Shown: piece by piece, positions 15,298 to 23,751 of the stretch
Layout: every line of letters begins with the position of its first letter
Numbering within the stretch: the first letter of the stretch is position 1
Assembly: GCF_000378205.1 (NCBI RefSeq)
Contig: NZ_KB899414.1
Location: 62,001-126,000 of the forward strand
DNA length: 64,000 bases
Source: Sediminispirochaeta bajacaliforniensis DSM 16054
Lineage (GTDB): Bacteria; Spirochaetota; Spirochaetia; DSM-16054; Sediminispirochaetaceae
Reading direction: 5' to 3'
The notes under the pieces: generated by a model
The model's input: the letters and a program-made list of their open reading frames with translations, nothing else
Database searches by the model: none
Told to the model about the DNA's origin: nothing
Translations under genes and position numbers: made by a program

Positions 15298-17103
15298 TCA
15301 AATTTCACGCTGCTTTTTTTTAACAATATTCTGTACCGCCTGAAGCACATCCGCAGCCCCATCCTGGCCGTTTCCGGCTATCTCTGCAATCTTGTCGACA
15401 CTTGCCTCGGCAATGGCCTCCAAGGAACCAAAAGTGCTGAGAAGCGCCGCGGCCCGCTTAGGTCCTATTCCGGGAATCGACTCGAGGGAAGAAAGCTTTA
15501 CCCCTTTCTTTCGAAGATGCTTATTGAACCCAGTTGCAAAACGATGACTTTCATCCCGGACAGCCTGGAGGACCCGCAGGGCCTCATTACCTTCGGGAAG
15601 TCGCACCGGTTCGCCGCTTCCCGGGAAGTGAATCTCTTCAAACTGCTTGGCAAGGCCAATCACCGCCACATCTTTCAGCCCCACGGCATTGAGGATGCCT
15701 CTGGCGGCGTTCACCTGCCCCTTTCCCCCGTCGATCAGCACCAGATCGGGGCGTTCAAGTCCCTCGTTGACCACCCTGGTATAACGGCGGGCAACAACCT
15801 CACGGATCGCCTCGTAATCGTCGATTTTCCCTTCGAGGGTTTTTATGTGAAAACGACGGTAACTGCCTTTATCGGGGTTTCCATTATAAAAAGATACCAT
15901 GGATGCAACGGGATATGTTCCGGAAAGCTGGGCGATGTCAAAGCCTTCGATCCGGCGAGGCAGCTTCTTCAAACCGAGAATTGTACGGAGCTCTTCCAGA
16001 CCGGGGATATTGGCCTCAGCCTTGAGCCGTTTTTCCAGATCGTGCAGAGCATTATCCAGCACCATACGCAAGATACGGGAATGTTTCCCCTCCTCGGGGA
16101 TGATGATGGAGACCTCTTTGTTCCGTTCATTCTTAAAAAAGGTGGCTACCAGCTTCGTGTCGAAGCCGCCGGAGGTAAAGACCGTTTCCGGAATATCCTT
16201 GAGTTCTCCGTAATAACGGAGAAAAAACTGAGAAAAGGCCTCATCTTCACTCGAAAGGGCCCGTCCGCGATAAAGATCCCGTCCAACTAATTTACCATCC
16301 CGCATGCGAAAGACGGCAAAAGAACAGAGTGAATCGTTCATGGCACAGGCAACATAGTCCCTGCTCTCTGAGCTGAAGTCGACCACTTCCTGGTCCTTGC
16401 CCACCGTTTCAACAGCGGAGATGGTATCCCGCAGTTCCGCTGCCTTTTCAAAATCGAGAAGGGAGGCAGCCTCCTCCATGCGCCGTCGGAGCCCGGCAAG
16501 GAGTTCTTCGGTCTCTCCCGAAAGCAGACGCCGCGCCCCATCCACATGGCGTAAATAACTCTCTCGATCGATTTTCCCGCAGCAGGGTGCAGAACAGCGG
16601 CCGATGTGGTAGTAGAGACAGGGGTGTTCACGCTTTTTGACCTTCCCTTTGCATTTGCGTAAAGGGAAAAGCCGTTCGATCAGATCAAGATAGACATCAA
16701 TATCCCCCACATTGGTGTAAGGGCCGAAGTATTCCGATCCATCCTGAATGATCCGGCGGGTACGAAAGATCCTGGGGAAGGGCTCTGCGGTAATACGAAT
16801 GACTGGATAGCTTTTTCCATCCTTCAGGTTGATGTTGTAGCGGGGCGTATGCTCTTTGATCAGGTTGTTCTCGAGCAGCAGAGCCTCATACTCATTGCCG
16901 GTGGTGATATACTCGATCCTGTCGATCCGATCGACGAGGACCCGTGTTTTGACATCCTTGTTTCCGGTAAAGTAGCTGGAGACCCGTTTTTTCAGGTTTT
17001 TCGCCTTGCCGATGTAGATAATCACACCGCCGGTGTCCCGCATAAGGTAGACACCGGGGCTTCCGGGAAAATCCCGCACCGTGGCTTTCAACGCTTCGTA
17101 CAC
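15298..17103 (-). CDS. uvrC: Excinuclease ABC subunit C
   Basis: The nucleotide-excision-repair nuclease that cuts both sides of a lesion. The 601-residue product has the N-terminal GIY-YIG domain (SPGVYLMRD, VIIYIGKAKNLKKRV), a UVR motif (LDFEKAAELRD), the C-terminal RNase-H-like nuclease part (DLVLIDGGKGQV) and a helix-hairpin-helix end (IPGIGPKRAAALL). The start is GTG at 17103, giving the normal family N-terminus VYEALKATVRDFPGSPGVY. Its ribosome site GGCGGGAG forms the 3' arm of the upstream terminator hairpin, so translation and transcription signals overlap. The frame runs on upstream but only into the gguB gene. Confidence 0.95.
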   Translation of the reverse strand: MYEALKATVRDFPGSPGVYLMRDTGGVIIYIGKAKNLKKRVSSYFTGNKDVKTRVLVDRIDRIEYITTGNEYEALLLENNLIKEHTPRYNINLKDGKSYPVIRITAEPFPRIFRTRRIIQDGSEYFGPYTNVGDIDVYLDLIERLFPLRKCKGKVKKREHPCLYYHIGRCSAPCCGKIDRESYLRHVDGARRLLSGETEELLAGLRRRMEEAASLLDFEKAAELRDTISAVETVGKDQEVVDFSSESRDYVACAMNDSLCSFAVFRMRDGKLVGRDLYRGRALSSEDEAFSQFFLRYYGELKDIPETVFTSGGFDTKLVATFFKNERNKEVSIIIPEEGKHSRILRMVLDNALHDLEKRLKAEANIPGLEELRTILGLKKLPRRIEGFDIAQLSGTYPVASMVSFYNGNPDKGSYRRFHIKTLEGKIDDYEAIREVVARRYTRVVNEGLERPDLVLIDGGKGQVNAARGILNAVGLKDVAVIGLAKQFEEIHFPGSGEPVRLPEGNEALRVLQAVRDESHRFATGFNKHLRKKGVKLSSLESIPGIGPKRAAALLSTFGSLEAIAEASVDKIAEIAGNGQDGAADVLQAVQNIVKKKQREI

Positions 17104-17140
17104 AAAAAAACTCCCGCCGAAAAGATACTTCCGACGGGAG
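17104..17140 (-). terminator. Intrinsic terminator of the chvE-ggu operon overlapping the uvrC ribosome site
   Basis: On the minus strand CTCCCGTCG (17132-17140) pairs with CGGCGGGAG (17111-17119) around a 12-base loop, nine pairs including one G-T, followed by seven T (17104-17110). The GTG of uvrC follows directly. The 3' arm doubles as the uvrC Shine-Dalgarno, so in any read-through transcript this site would be sequestered. Confidence 0.82.
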
Positions 17141-17147
17141 CCTATGA

Positions 17148-18344
17148 TCAACCCAAACCGGACTTTCTTCTCGTATAGATATCGTAGAAGACGGCAAGCA
17201 AGAGAACCAAAGCCTTCACGACATACTGCCAATCGGCCCCGATATTCATAAGAGACATACCGTTGTTGATGACACCCATAACCAGACCACCGGTAATGGC
17301 GCCGATGATGGTTCCGATACCGCCGGTAGCGGAAGCACCACCGATAAAGCAGGATGCAATGGCATCAAGCTCAAAGAGATTACCGGCCTGAGGCAGCGCC
17401 GAGTTCATGTATCCGGTAAAAACCAATCCGGAAAGACCGGTAAGGCCGCCCATGATAACATGGACAACGAAAGTAACTTGTTCCGAGTTGATGCCCGAAA
17501 GCTTTGCCGAACGAGCGTTACCACCGACTGCATAGATATATCGTCCGATTACGGTGTTTTTCGTGATAAAAACGAAGACGGCAATGACAATACCAAGCAC
17601 CACGGCAATCATGGGAATTCCCCGGTAATCGGCAAATTTATAAGAGAGAAGACCGATCATGGCGATGATGAAGGCCTGCTTCAAGGCAAAGTAACGCATG
17701 GGAAGAACATCAAATCCCCGTCGCAGCTTTGCCTTTCTTGCATGAAAACTGCTAAAGAGGAAAAGGATAATCAAAACCGCCCCGACAATCAGAGCAAGGG
17801 TATGGAGTCCTCCGATATTAAGTGATTCAATGGTAATCGAACCGGATGTGATACGCTTAAAGCCGTCGTCCCGCAAACTGATCGGGGTCACATTGGTGAT
17901 GATGTAGGTAAGCCCTCGGAACAGAAGCATGCCGGCCAGGGTCACGATAAAAGCAGGGATCCTGACATAGGCCACCCAAAAACCCTGCCAAACCCCTGCC
18001 ACAAGGCCCACTACAATAGTAAGAAAGATGGTAGGAATGATGGGGATTCCGGCATTATAGATCATTGCGCTGATAGCGCCGATAAAGGCACAAAGCGATC
18101 CGACCGAAAGATCTATATTTCCGATGATGATGACCAGCACCATGCCCACCGCAAGGATGAGGATGTAGCTGTTCTGAATGAATATGTTGGTGATATTCCG
18201 CGAGGTAAAGTTCACGCCCCCGGTAAGAATGGAAAATACTACAAAAATCAACCCGAGCATGATAAACATCGAGTAGTTTCTGATATTCTCCTTTGCAAGC
18301 TGCAGGAACGTCACTTGCCCGCTGCCGTTTGTTGCTTTCGCCAT
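17148..18344 (-). CDS. gguB: Multiple-monosaccharide ABC transporter permease (GguB/MmsB, XylH family)
   Basis: A 398-residue inner-membrane permease with roughly ten hydrophobic segments. The segment VGMVLVIIIGNIDLSVGSL is the signature region of XylH/RbsC-like permeases, and the length equals the longer GguB/XylH type rather than RbsC. It follows the ATPase gene by 16 bases and ends in an intrinsic terminator. The paired binding protein is ChvE-like, which favours the multiple-sugar (xylose, glucose, arabinose) importer rather than a xylose-only system. Confidence 0.92.
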   Translation of the reverse strand: MAKATNGSGQVTFLQLAKENIRNYSMFIMLGLIFVVFSILTGGVNFTSRNITNIFIQNSYILILAVGMVLVIIIGNIDLSVGSLCAFIGAISAMIYNAGIPIIPTIFLTIVVGLVAGVWQGFWVAYVRIPAFIVTLAGMLLFRGLTYIITNVTPISLRDDGFKRITSGSITIESLNIGGLHTLALIVGAVLIILFLFSSFHARKAKLRRGFDVLPMRYFALKQAFIIAMIGLLSYKFADYRGIPMIAVVLGIVIAVFVFITKNTVIGRYIYAVGGNARSAKLSGINSEQVTFVVHVIMGGLTGLSGLVFTGYMNSALPQAGNLFELDAIASCFIGGASATGGIGTIIGAITGGLVMGVINNGMSLMNIGADWQYVVKALVLLLAVFYDIYTRRKSGLG

Positions 18345-18360
18345 CTATTTACTCCTGAAA

Positions 18361-19884
18361 TCAGTTTTCAAGTGCCATATGCATAATCTTTTCCTGAGTC
18401 GCCTCGCTCCGGTCGAGTACCCCCTTTATCTTTCCCTCGTTCATTACATAGATCCGGTCCGCCATTCCGATTGCCTCCGGCATTTCGGAGGACACCATGA
18501 TGACGCTTTTGCCCTGGCTCGCCAGGGTATTTAGGATCGTGTAAATCTCATATTTGGCGCCTACATCGATGCCACGGGTCGGCTCATCCACAACAAAAAT
18601 TTCCGGATCGGCAAGCAGACAGCGACTGAGTACGACCTTCTGCTGGTTTCCTCCGCTTAGGTTCCGAACGAGCTGCATGATGGTCGGGGTCTTTATATTA
18701 AGCGATTTACGATAACGCTCGGCGGCATGGATCTCTTCAAAGTTATTGACGATGCCAAGCTTTGAAAGTTTATCCAGGCTTGAGTTGGAAATATTTGTCT
18801 TAACATCCTGAATCAGGATAAGCCCAAGATCCTTTCGATCTTCGGAAACATAACCGAGTCCATGCCGTATGGCCTCATGGGGAGAGGCGAAAGAGTGAGA
18901 CTCGCCGTTGATAAAAAGCTCCCCCTCGCAGGAAGAGCCGTAGGATTTTCCGAAAATGCTCATCATCAATTCGGTCCGGCCTGCACCCATAGGTCCGCAA
19001 AAGGCAAGGATTTCTCCCTTGCGCAGAAAAAATGAAGCGTTATCCACAACCTTCAGAGTGTGGTATTCAGGATGATAGACCGTCCAGTTTTTCACCTCGA
19101 ACACCACATCCCCAATATTGGGCGTCTTTGGGGGATACAGATGGGTCATATCCCGTCCAACCATATCTTTTATAATCATCGCTTTATCGACTTTTTCCTG
19201 CCTGGTGTCGTAGCTGCGGATCGATTTCCCATCGCGAAGAACGGTTATTGAATCGGCAATTTTCAGGACCTCATCGAGCTTATGGCTGATCATGATACAG
19301 GTAAGGCCACTCTTTTTCAGCTCAAGGATCAATTCCAAGAGTTTTTCACTTTCGTCGTCGTTGAGAGAGGAGGTCGGCTCGTCGAGAATCAGCAATTCGG
19401 TCCGCTTGGAAAGGGCCCGTGCGATTTCAACTAGTTGCTGTTTCCCTACTCCCATCTTGCTTACGATGGTTTCAGGTTTTTCTGTCAAACCGACTTTTTT
19501 CAAAAGGGGGGCCGATTCGACAAGCATCTGGTTCCAATCAACGATCCCCATTTTGGTTTTTGCATGACCTAAGAAGATATTTTCATAGATTGAAAGATAA
19601 GGACTGAGAGACAACTCCTGGTGGACTATGGTAAGCCCCGCCTTTTCACTGTCGCGGATACTTCGGAACGAGGTTTCCTTCCCATGCATGAAAACCGTTC
19701 CTTCGTAGTCACCCTTGGGGTATACCCCGCTGACCACCCCCATCAGGGTCGACTTACCGGCTCCATTTTCTCCGCAGAGGCAGTGGATCTCTCCCTTTCG
19801 GACGTTGAAGCTCACCTGGTCGAGGGCCCTGACTCCGGGAAAGTCCTTTGTAACATTTTGCACTTCGAGTATATATTCGCTCAC
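18361..19884 (-). CDS. gguA: Multiple-monosaccharide ABC transporter ATPase with two nucleotide-binding domains (GguA/MmsA)
   Basis: A 507-residue tandem ATPase of the RbsA/XylG class. The first domain has Walker A GENGAGKST and Walker B LLILDEPTSSL; the second has the degenerate P-loop GPMGAGRTE, signature LSGGNQQKV and Walker B IFVVDEPTRG, as usual for this class, where the second site is less active. It starts at GTG (19884) with a weak ribosome site, after an intercistronic hairpin that separates it from the chvE gene. Cotranscribed with the permease. Confidence 0.94.
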   Translation of the reverse strand: MSEYILEVQNVTKDFPGVRALDQVSFNVRKGEIHCLCGENGAGKSTLMGVVSGVYPKGDYEGTVFMHGKETSFRSIRDSEKAGLTIVHQELSLSPYLSIYENIFLGHAKTKMGIVDWNQMLVESAPLLKKVGLTEKPETIVSKMGVGKQQLVEIARALSKRTELLILDEPTSSLNDDESEKLLELILELKKSGLTCIMISHKLDEVLKIADSITVLRDGKSIRSYDTRQEKVDKAMIIKDMVGRDMTHLYPPKTPNIGDVVFEVKNWTVYHPEYHTLKVVDNASFFLRKGEILAFCGPMGAGRTELMMSIFGKSYGSSCEGELFINGESHSFASPHEAIRHGLGYVSEDRKDLGLILIQDVKTNISNSSLDKLSKLGIVNNFEEIHAAERYRKSLNIKTPTIMQLVRNLSGGNQQKVVLSRCLLADPEIFVVDEPTRGIDVGAKYEIYTILNTLASQGKSVIMVSSEMPEAIGMADRIYVMNEGKIKGVLDRSEATQEKIMHMALEN

Positions 19885-19913
19885 ACCGTTACCCTGTTAC
19901 CCGTCATACGCAC

Positions 19914-19943
19914 GACAACGGTACCCCCAAGGGTACCGTTGTC
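19914..19943 (-). other. Perfect 13-bp intercistronic hairpin between chvE and gguA
   Basis: Arms 19914-19926 and 19931-19943 (GACAACGGTACCC and its exact complement) close a four-base loop. There is no T-run after it on the minus strand, so it is more likely a 3' end stabiliser or partial attenuator that raises binding-protein mRNA above the rest of the operon than a full terminator. Confidence 0.8.
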
Positions 19944-19959
19944 ATGACCTATTCGACTG

Positions 19960-21057
19960 TTAATCGAGATCGCTTGCGGAATAGTAACCGCTGTCGATCA
20001 TGATTTCCTGATAGTTGTCCTTGGTAACATTGACCGGCTCAAGAAGGTAAGATTTTACAATCTTTTTGCCGGTATCGTAGGTCTCTTCATCAAGACGGGC
20101 GCCCTTGATGTTGGGGGTCTCACCTTTCAGAAGAGCATCGGCCAGCTCGATGGCGGCGGTTGCAAGGTTTCTGGTATCTTTAAATACGGTCATGTACTGT
20201 TTTCCATCCCGAATATACTGAATGGAGGCTATCTCTCCATCCTGACCGGTTACAACAGGAAGCTTGTCCACCGTGTTGTACTTGGCATCGGTCGAAAGCG
20301 CTTCGATGATGGCCCTGGCGAGGGTATCGTTGGGGGCAAGAACGGCATCAAGTACCACACCTTTGGCATCGTTGTTGAGGAGATTCTCCATCCTGGCCTT
20401 GGCAAGATCGGGCCTCCAGTTTTCGGTAGCAATTCTGGTAAAATCGGCATCGGAAGATGAAAGGGGAGCAGGTCCGACGATTTCAAGAGAGCCCTTTTCT
20501 ACGTAGGGGCGAAGAACCGACATAGCACCGTCGAAAAAGAAGTTTGCGTTGTTGTCGGTGGGAGACCCGGCAAAAAGGGTGATGTATTTCGGATTATCAC
20601 TGCTGACACTCCCAAGGCCAAGAGCCTTTTCGATGGCAGCGCCCTGAAACTGACCAACCTTGAAGTTATCAAAGGTGATGTAGTAGTCGTAGTCATCGGA
20701 ACCGGTAATAAGGCGGTCATATGCGATGGTGATGATGTCTTCCTTTCCAGCATCTTCGATAACCGAAACAACACCCTCGTTGACCGACCCGACGATGAGA
20801 AGTTTTGCACCCTTGGTGATAAAATCCTCGATTTGTTGATTCTGCTTGCTTTGGTCGGCATCGCCGTAGGCAACCTCTGCGGTGTACCCCTTGGCGGTAG
20901 CATCCTCAAGAAGTGCGGCACCATCTTTCTGCCACCGTTCAACATGGGTCTCCGGCATGGCAAGACCGATATCCAGCTTCTCTTTGGAACTGCAGGATGT
21001 AAACATGGTTACAGCAGCCACCAGAAGGACAGCAACACCAGCAACAATTCTTTTCAT
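19960..21057 (-). CDS. chvE: ChvE-like multiple-sugar-binding lipoprotein
   Basis: A 365-residue type-1 periplasmic binding protein with a lipoprotein signal (hydrophobic VAVLLVAAVTMF then FTSC, Cys about 21). Segments IGLAMPETHVERWQKDG, IAYDRLITGSDDYDYYITFDNF (quoted in part) and NWRPDLAKARMENLL match ChvE/XylF-type sugar receptors. A CGGAGGAG site precedes the ATG. It is the first gene of the importer operon; the 137-base gap upstream (21058-21194) should hold the operon promoter, perhaps controlled by the YesN-type regulator encoded just upstream. No clear -35/-10 was found there. Confidence 0.93.
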   Translation of the reverse strand: MKRIVAGVAVLLVAAVTMFTSCSSKEKLDIGLAMPETHVERWQKDGAALLEDATAKGYTAEVAYGDADQSKQNQQIEDFITKGAKLLIVGSVNEGVVSVIEDAGKEDIITIAYDRLITGSDDYDYYITFDNFKVGQFQGAAIEKALGLGSVSSDNPKYITLFAGSPTDNNANFFFDGAMSVLRPYVEKGSLEIVGPAPLSSSDADFTRIATENWRPDLAKARMENLLNNDAKGVVLDAVLAPNDTLARAIIEALSTDAKYNTVDKLPVVTGQDGEIASIQYIRDGKQYMTVFKDTRNLATAAIELADALLKGETPNIKGARLDEETYDTGKKIVKSYLLEPVNVTKDNYQEIMIDSGYYSASDLD

Positions 21058-21194
21058 TTAAACTCCTCCGAACATGAATGGTTTTCTTCAGTATGGAGGG
21101 GATATGAACATCTGCACACAGGAGAAATTTGTCGACTACTTCAGATATTTTACCTGTATCACTATGAAAACAACATAATAGGATAATTTTGTGG

Positions 21195-22253
21195 TCAAAA
21201 TTCTCCTTGTTGGTCGCGATAGACATCTTCAACCGAGTGAAAACCGTCCCGAATCACCGTTTCATCCATATTTTCCTTAAAAACAGCCCGCGGCATCTCA
21301 ACGAAAAAAGGGATTTTGACCCCGCTGTCGTTCTCGATCATTCGATCGGGATCGGGCATCTCGCCTTTCGCCAGTTCAACGGAAAGAGCTGCCGCCCTGC
21401 TCGCCAGTTTCTCGATCGGTTTGTAGACGGTCATGAGCTGTAGCCCCTCGACAACCCGTTGGCACGAGAGGAGATCCGCATCCTGGCCCACTACAGCCAC
21501 ATCTCCGGCCATGCGACGTTCGGCAAGAAGCTGTATCGCGGCATTTGCAATCTGATCATTTCCAGCCGAGATGGCATCGATATCGGTAGTCCGCTCAAGC
21601 ACCTCTCGGACCCTGACCGCGGCTTCGTCGCCACTCCACTGTTCAAGCCACAGCTCATCGACGATGTTGATCTGCCCCGCCTCGATATAGGGATCGATAA
21701 TCTCATGCAGCCCGTCATTCACTTCATAGCTGTTGTTATCCCGTATCGAGCCGTTGACAATCAGATAGTTTCCCCGAGGTACCTTTGCCGTCAAAGCCTT
21801 TCCGAAAAGACGCCCGACCTCGCGGTTGTCGAAAGAGATATAGGCGTTCACCGGTACCCCCATGATCAGGCGATCGTAGGCCAACACCGGGATACGACGA
21901 TCTCGCACTTCCTTAATGGCCCCCGCCAGCAAAGAGGTATCGTGGGCGAGAACCACCAGGATATCGATATCCTTTTCAAGCAAATAGTGAATTTGATCTA
22001 TCTGGGCCTTTGCACCGCCGGCCGAGAGTTGAAGTATCACTTCTGCTCCAAGGTTTTTTGCCGCTGTCGTAAAAATTTTGATGTCCTTATTCCACCGTTC
22101 GATGATGAAGGTATCAGTAGCAATGGAAAAGCCGATGGTTACCTTGCCATCATCTTTTTTCCCGCTCTCTTTCTCCCGCCCTCCCCAGCAGGATGATAAG
22201 AGAATGAGGATGGCAAACATACAAACTGATTGAAATCTAACGTTCTTCATCAT
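21195..22253 (-). CDS. XylF-like sugar-binding lipoprotein, probably sensory
   Basis: A 352-residue binding protein with a lipoprotein signal (SVCMFAILILLSSC). Conserved sugar-pocket segments include IATDTFIIERWNKD, VLAYDRLIMGVPVNAYISFDN (in part) and GNDQIANAAIQLL, close to xylose-binding proteins. The ATG at 22253 overlaps the regulator gene by 17 bases behind AGGAGC, so it belongs to the sensing operon and not to the transporter operon. This matches the known XylFII-LytS/YesN arrangement of clostridia, where a second xylose-binding protein signals to the kinase. A sensor role is inferred; supply of sugar to the importer is the alternative. Confidence 0.88.
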   Translation of the reverse strand: MMKNVRFQSVCMFAILILLSSCWGGREKESGKKDDGKVTIGFSIATDTFIIERWNKDIKIFTTAAKNLGAEVILQLSAGGAKAQIDQIHYLLEKDIDILVVLAHDTSLLAGAIKEVRDRRIPVLAYDRLIMGVPVNAYISFDNREVGRLFGKALTAKVPRGNYLIVNGSIRDNNSYEVNDGLHEIIDPYIEAGQINIVDELWLEQWSGDEAAVRVREVLERTTDIDAISAGNDQIANAAIQLLAERRMAGDVAVVGQDADLLSCQRVVEGLQLMTVYKPIEKLASRAAALSVELAKGEMPDPDRMIENDSGVKIPFFVEMPRAVFKENMDETVIRDGFHSVEDVYRDQQGEF

Positions 22254-23751
22254 CTTTTTGCTCCTGAAGAAAGCTGGTGGGGGGGATCCCTTTCTGTTTC
22301 CGAAAAATCCGACTGAAGTAGTTGGGATCCTGATACCCCACCGCATAGGCTATTTCTTTGATGGGTAGTCTGTTTTCCAGCAAAAGTTCCTCAGCGACAC
22401 GCATCCGAACAGAAGTAAGATAGTCGATAAACGAGGCTTCGAGATGCTCCGAAAAGAGGCGGCTGAGATAGCTTGGGGACACGCTGCAAAAGGAAGCGAC
22501 ATCGGAAAGCTGTAGGGGTTTCTCGTAGTTTCCCTGAATATAATAGACCGCTCGGGCAAGAACAGACGGAAGCTGCCGTTCCCGGCAGGGATTCTCAGCT
22601 TCAATTACAGCTCGAAGCGCTCGTCCCGCCCAGGCATCCCATTCCTCCTTTGTCGATAGAGCCATGATATCTCTGGCCGGTTCAAAGGGAAACGCCGGCG
22701 GTTGGTCTCCCCCGAGAGAACGGACAAGGTCATCAAGCAGGAGGGTAAAAAAGGCAACCATACGAGCTTTGGCAACATGGAAAGGAGAGGAACGAAATAC
22801 ATTTTCGCTATATCGGAAAAAAGAAGGATAAACATCATCCAAACCATGAGCCCTGGAAATTTGCCTTCGAAGTTCGAAGACCACCTCCCAATCCTCACCG
22901 ACCCCCTGCTCTTCATCATCTTCCGATACATACTGTAAGGCCTCACCGCAAGAACGAAAGAAAGAATCGAAGGGGTGGGGATTTCCCAAGCCGGTGGTGA
23001 CTCGTACTTCTTGGGGAACCGAACGCTTTACAATGGTGTCGAGAACGGAAAGAAGTCGCTCGGTCTCCAGATCACCGGGAAGAAAAACCAGTAGCTTTCC
23101 CAGATAGTCGGTGGAAAGCTGTTGATATTTGAGGGATATTTGCCTCACGATCTCCTCGTGCAAACGGCTGCGCTCTTTCACCTCCACCCCGGTAAGTTTG
23201 ATGAGGTACATCGAAGCGAGATCGCTATCGATGGAAAAAAGTTGCCGATATCGATCCCACTCCTTGCGGTGCAGCCCCTTCCAGGTCGCCAGCAAGAGAA
23301 AATTTTTCTCTTCCCAAACCCTGGAGTTCATACTTCCTTTTACATTGTCCAGCCTGAGGGCATTACGTTCCCGTTCCAGGTCAAGATGACGGCGGGCCTG
23401 CTCCAGGGTATCAAGAAATTTTTTCCGGGAGATCGGTTTAACAAGGTAATCAAAAACTCCGAGGGGAATTGCCTTTTTTGCAAGATCAAAACGCTCGTAC
23501 GCGGTAGAAAGCACAAACAACATGCCGGGATAGCTCCGCTGTAGCTCCTTTATGGTCTCCAGACCGTCGATGCCCGGCATGCCGATATCCATGAATACCA
23601 AATCGGGATGATTCTGGTGTGCCGAAGAGATGGCTTCGAATCCCGAATGAGCCTTTCCCGATACGGTAAAACCATCTGCAAGATGTTCGACCATATACGA
23701 AAAGCTATTGAGAACCGGTTCCTCATCATCGACGATCAGAACTTTATACAC
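22237..23751 (-). CDS. YesN-type response regulator with AraC DNA-binding domain
   Basis: A 504-residue regulator: receiver domain at residues 1-120 (phosphoacceptor Asp55 in LVFMDIGMPG, and the switch segment LGVFDYLVKPIS), a long middle linker, and a C-terminal AraC-type pair of HTH motifs (LSDVASFCSVSPSYLSRLF, IKEIAYAVGYQDPNYFSRIF in parts). It overlaps the kinase gene by about 16 bases and the downstream lipoprotein gene by 17. Likely target: the chvE-gguAB operon 3' of this locus (inference from position). Confidence 0.93.
   Translation of the reverse strand: MYKVLIVDDEEPVLNSFSYMVEHLADGFTVSGKAHSGFEAISSAHQNHPDLVFMDIGMPGIDGLETIKELQRSYPGMLFVLSTAYERFDLAKKAIPLGVFDYLVKPISRKKFLDTLEQARRHLDLERERNALRLDNVKGSMNSRVWEEKNFLLLATWKGLHRKEWDRYRQLFSIDSDLASMYLIKLTGVEVKERSRLHEEIVRQISLKYQQLSTDYLGKLLVFLPGDLETERLLSVLDTIVKRSVPQEVRVTTGLGNPHPFDSFFRSCGEALQYVSEDDEEQGVGEDWEVVFELRRQISRAHGLDDVYPSFFRYSENVFRSSPFHVAKARMVAFFTLLLDDLVRSLGGDQPPAFPFEPARDIMALSTKEEWDAWAGRALRAVIEAENPCRERQLPSVLARAVYYIQGNYEKPLQLSDVASFCSVSPSYLSRLFSEHLEASFIDYLTSVRMRVAEELLLENRLPIKEIAYAVGYQDPNYFSRIFRKQKGIPPTSFLQEQKDDEER

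Noticed and set aside
15265-16290. Long plus-strand open frame opposite uvrC
   Set aside because: Antisense shadow of a highly conserved gene; the translation shows no recognisable domain.
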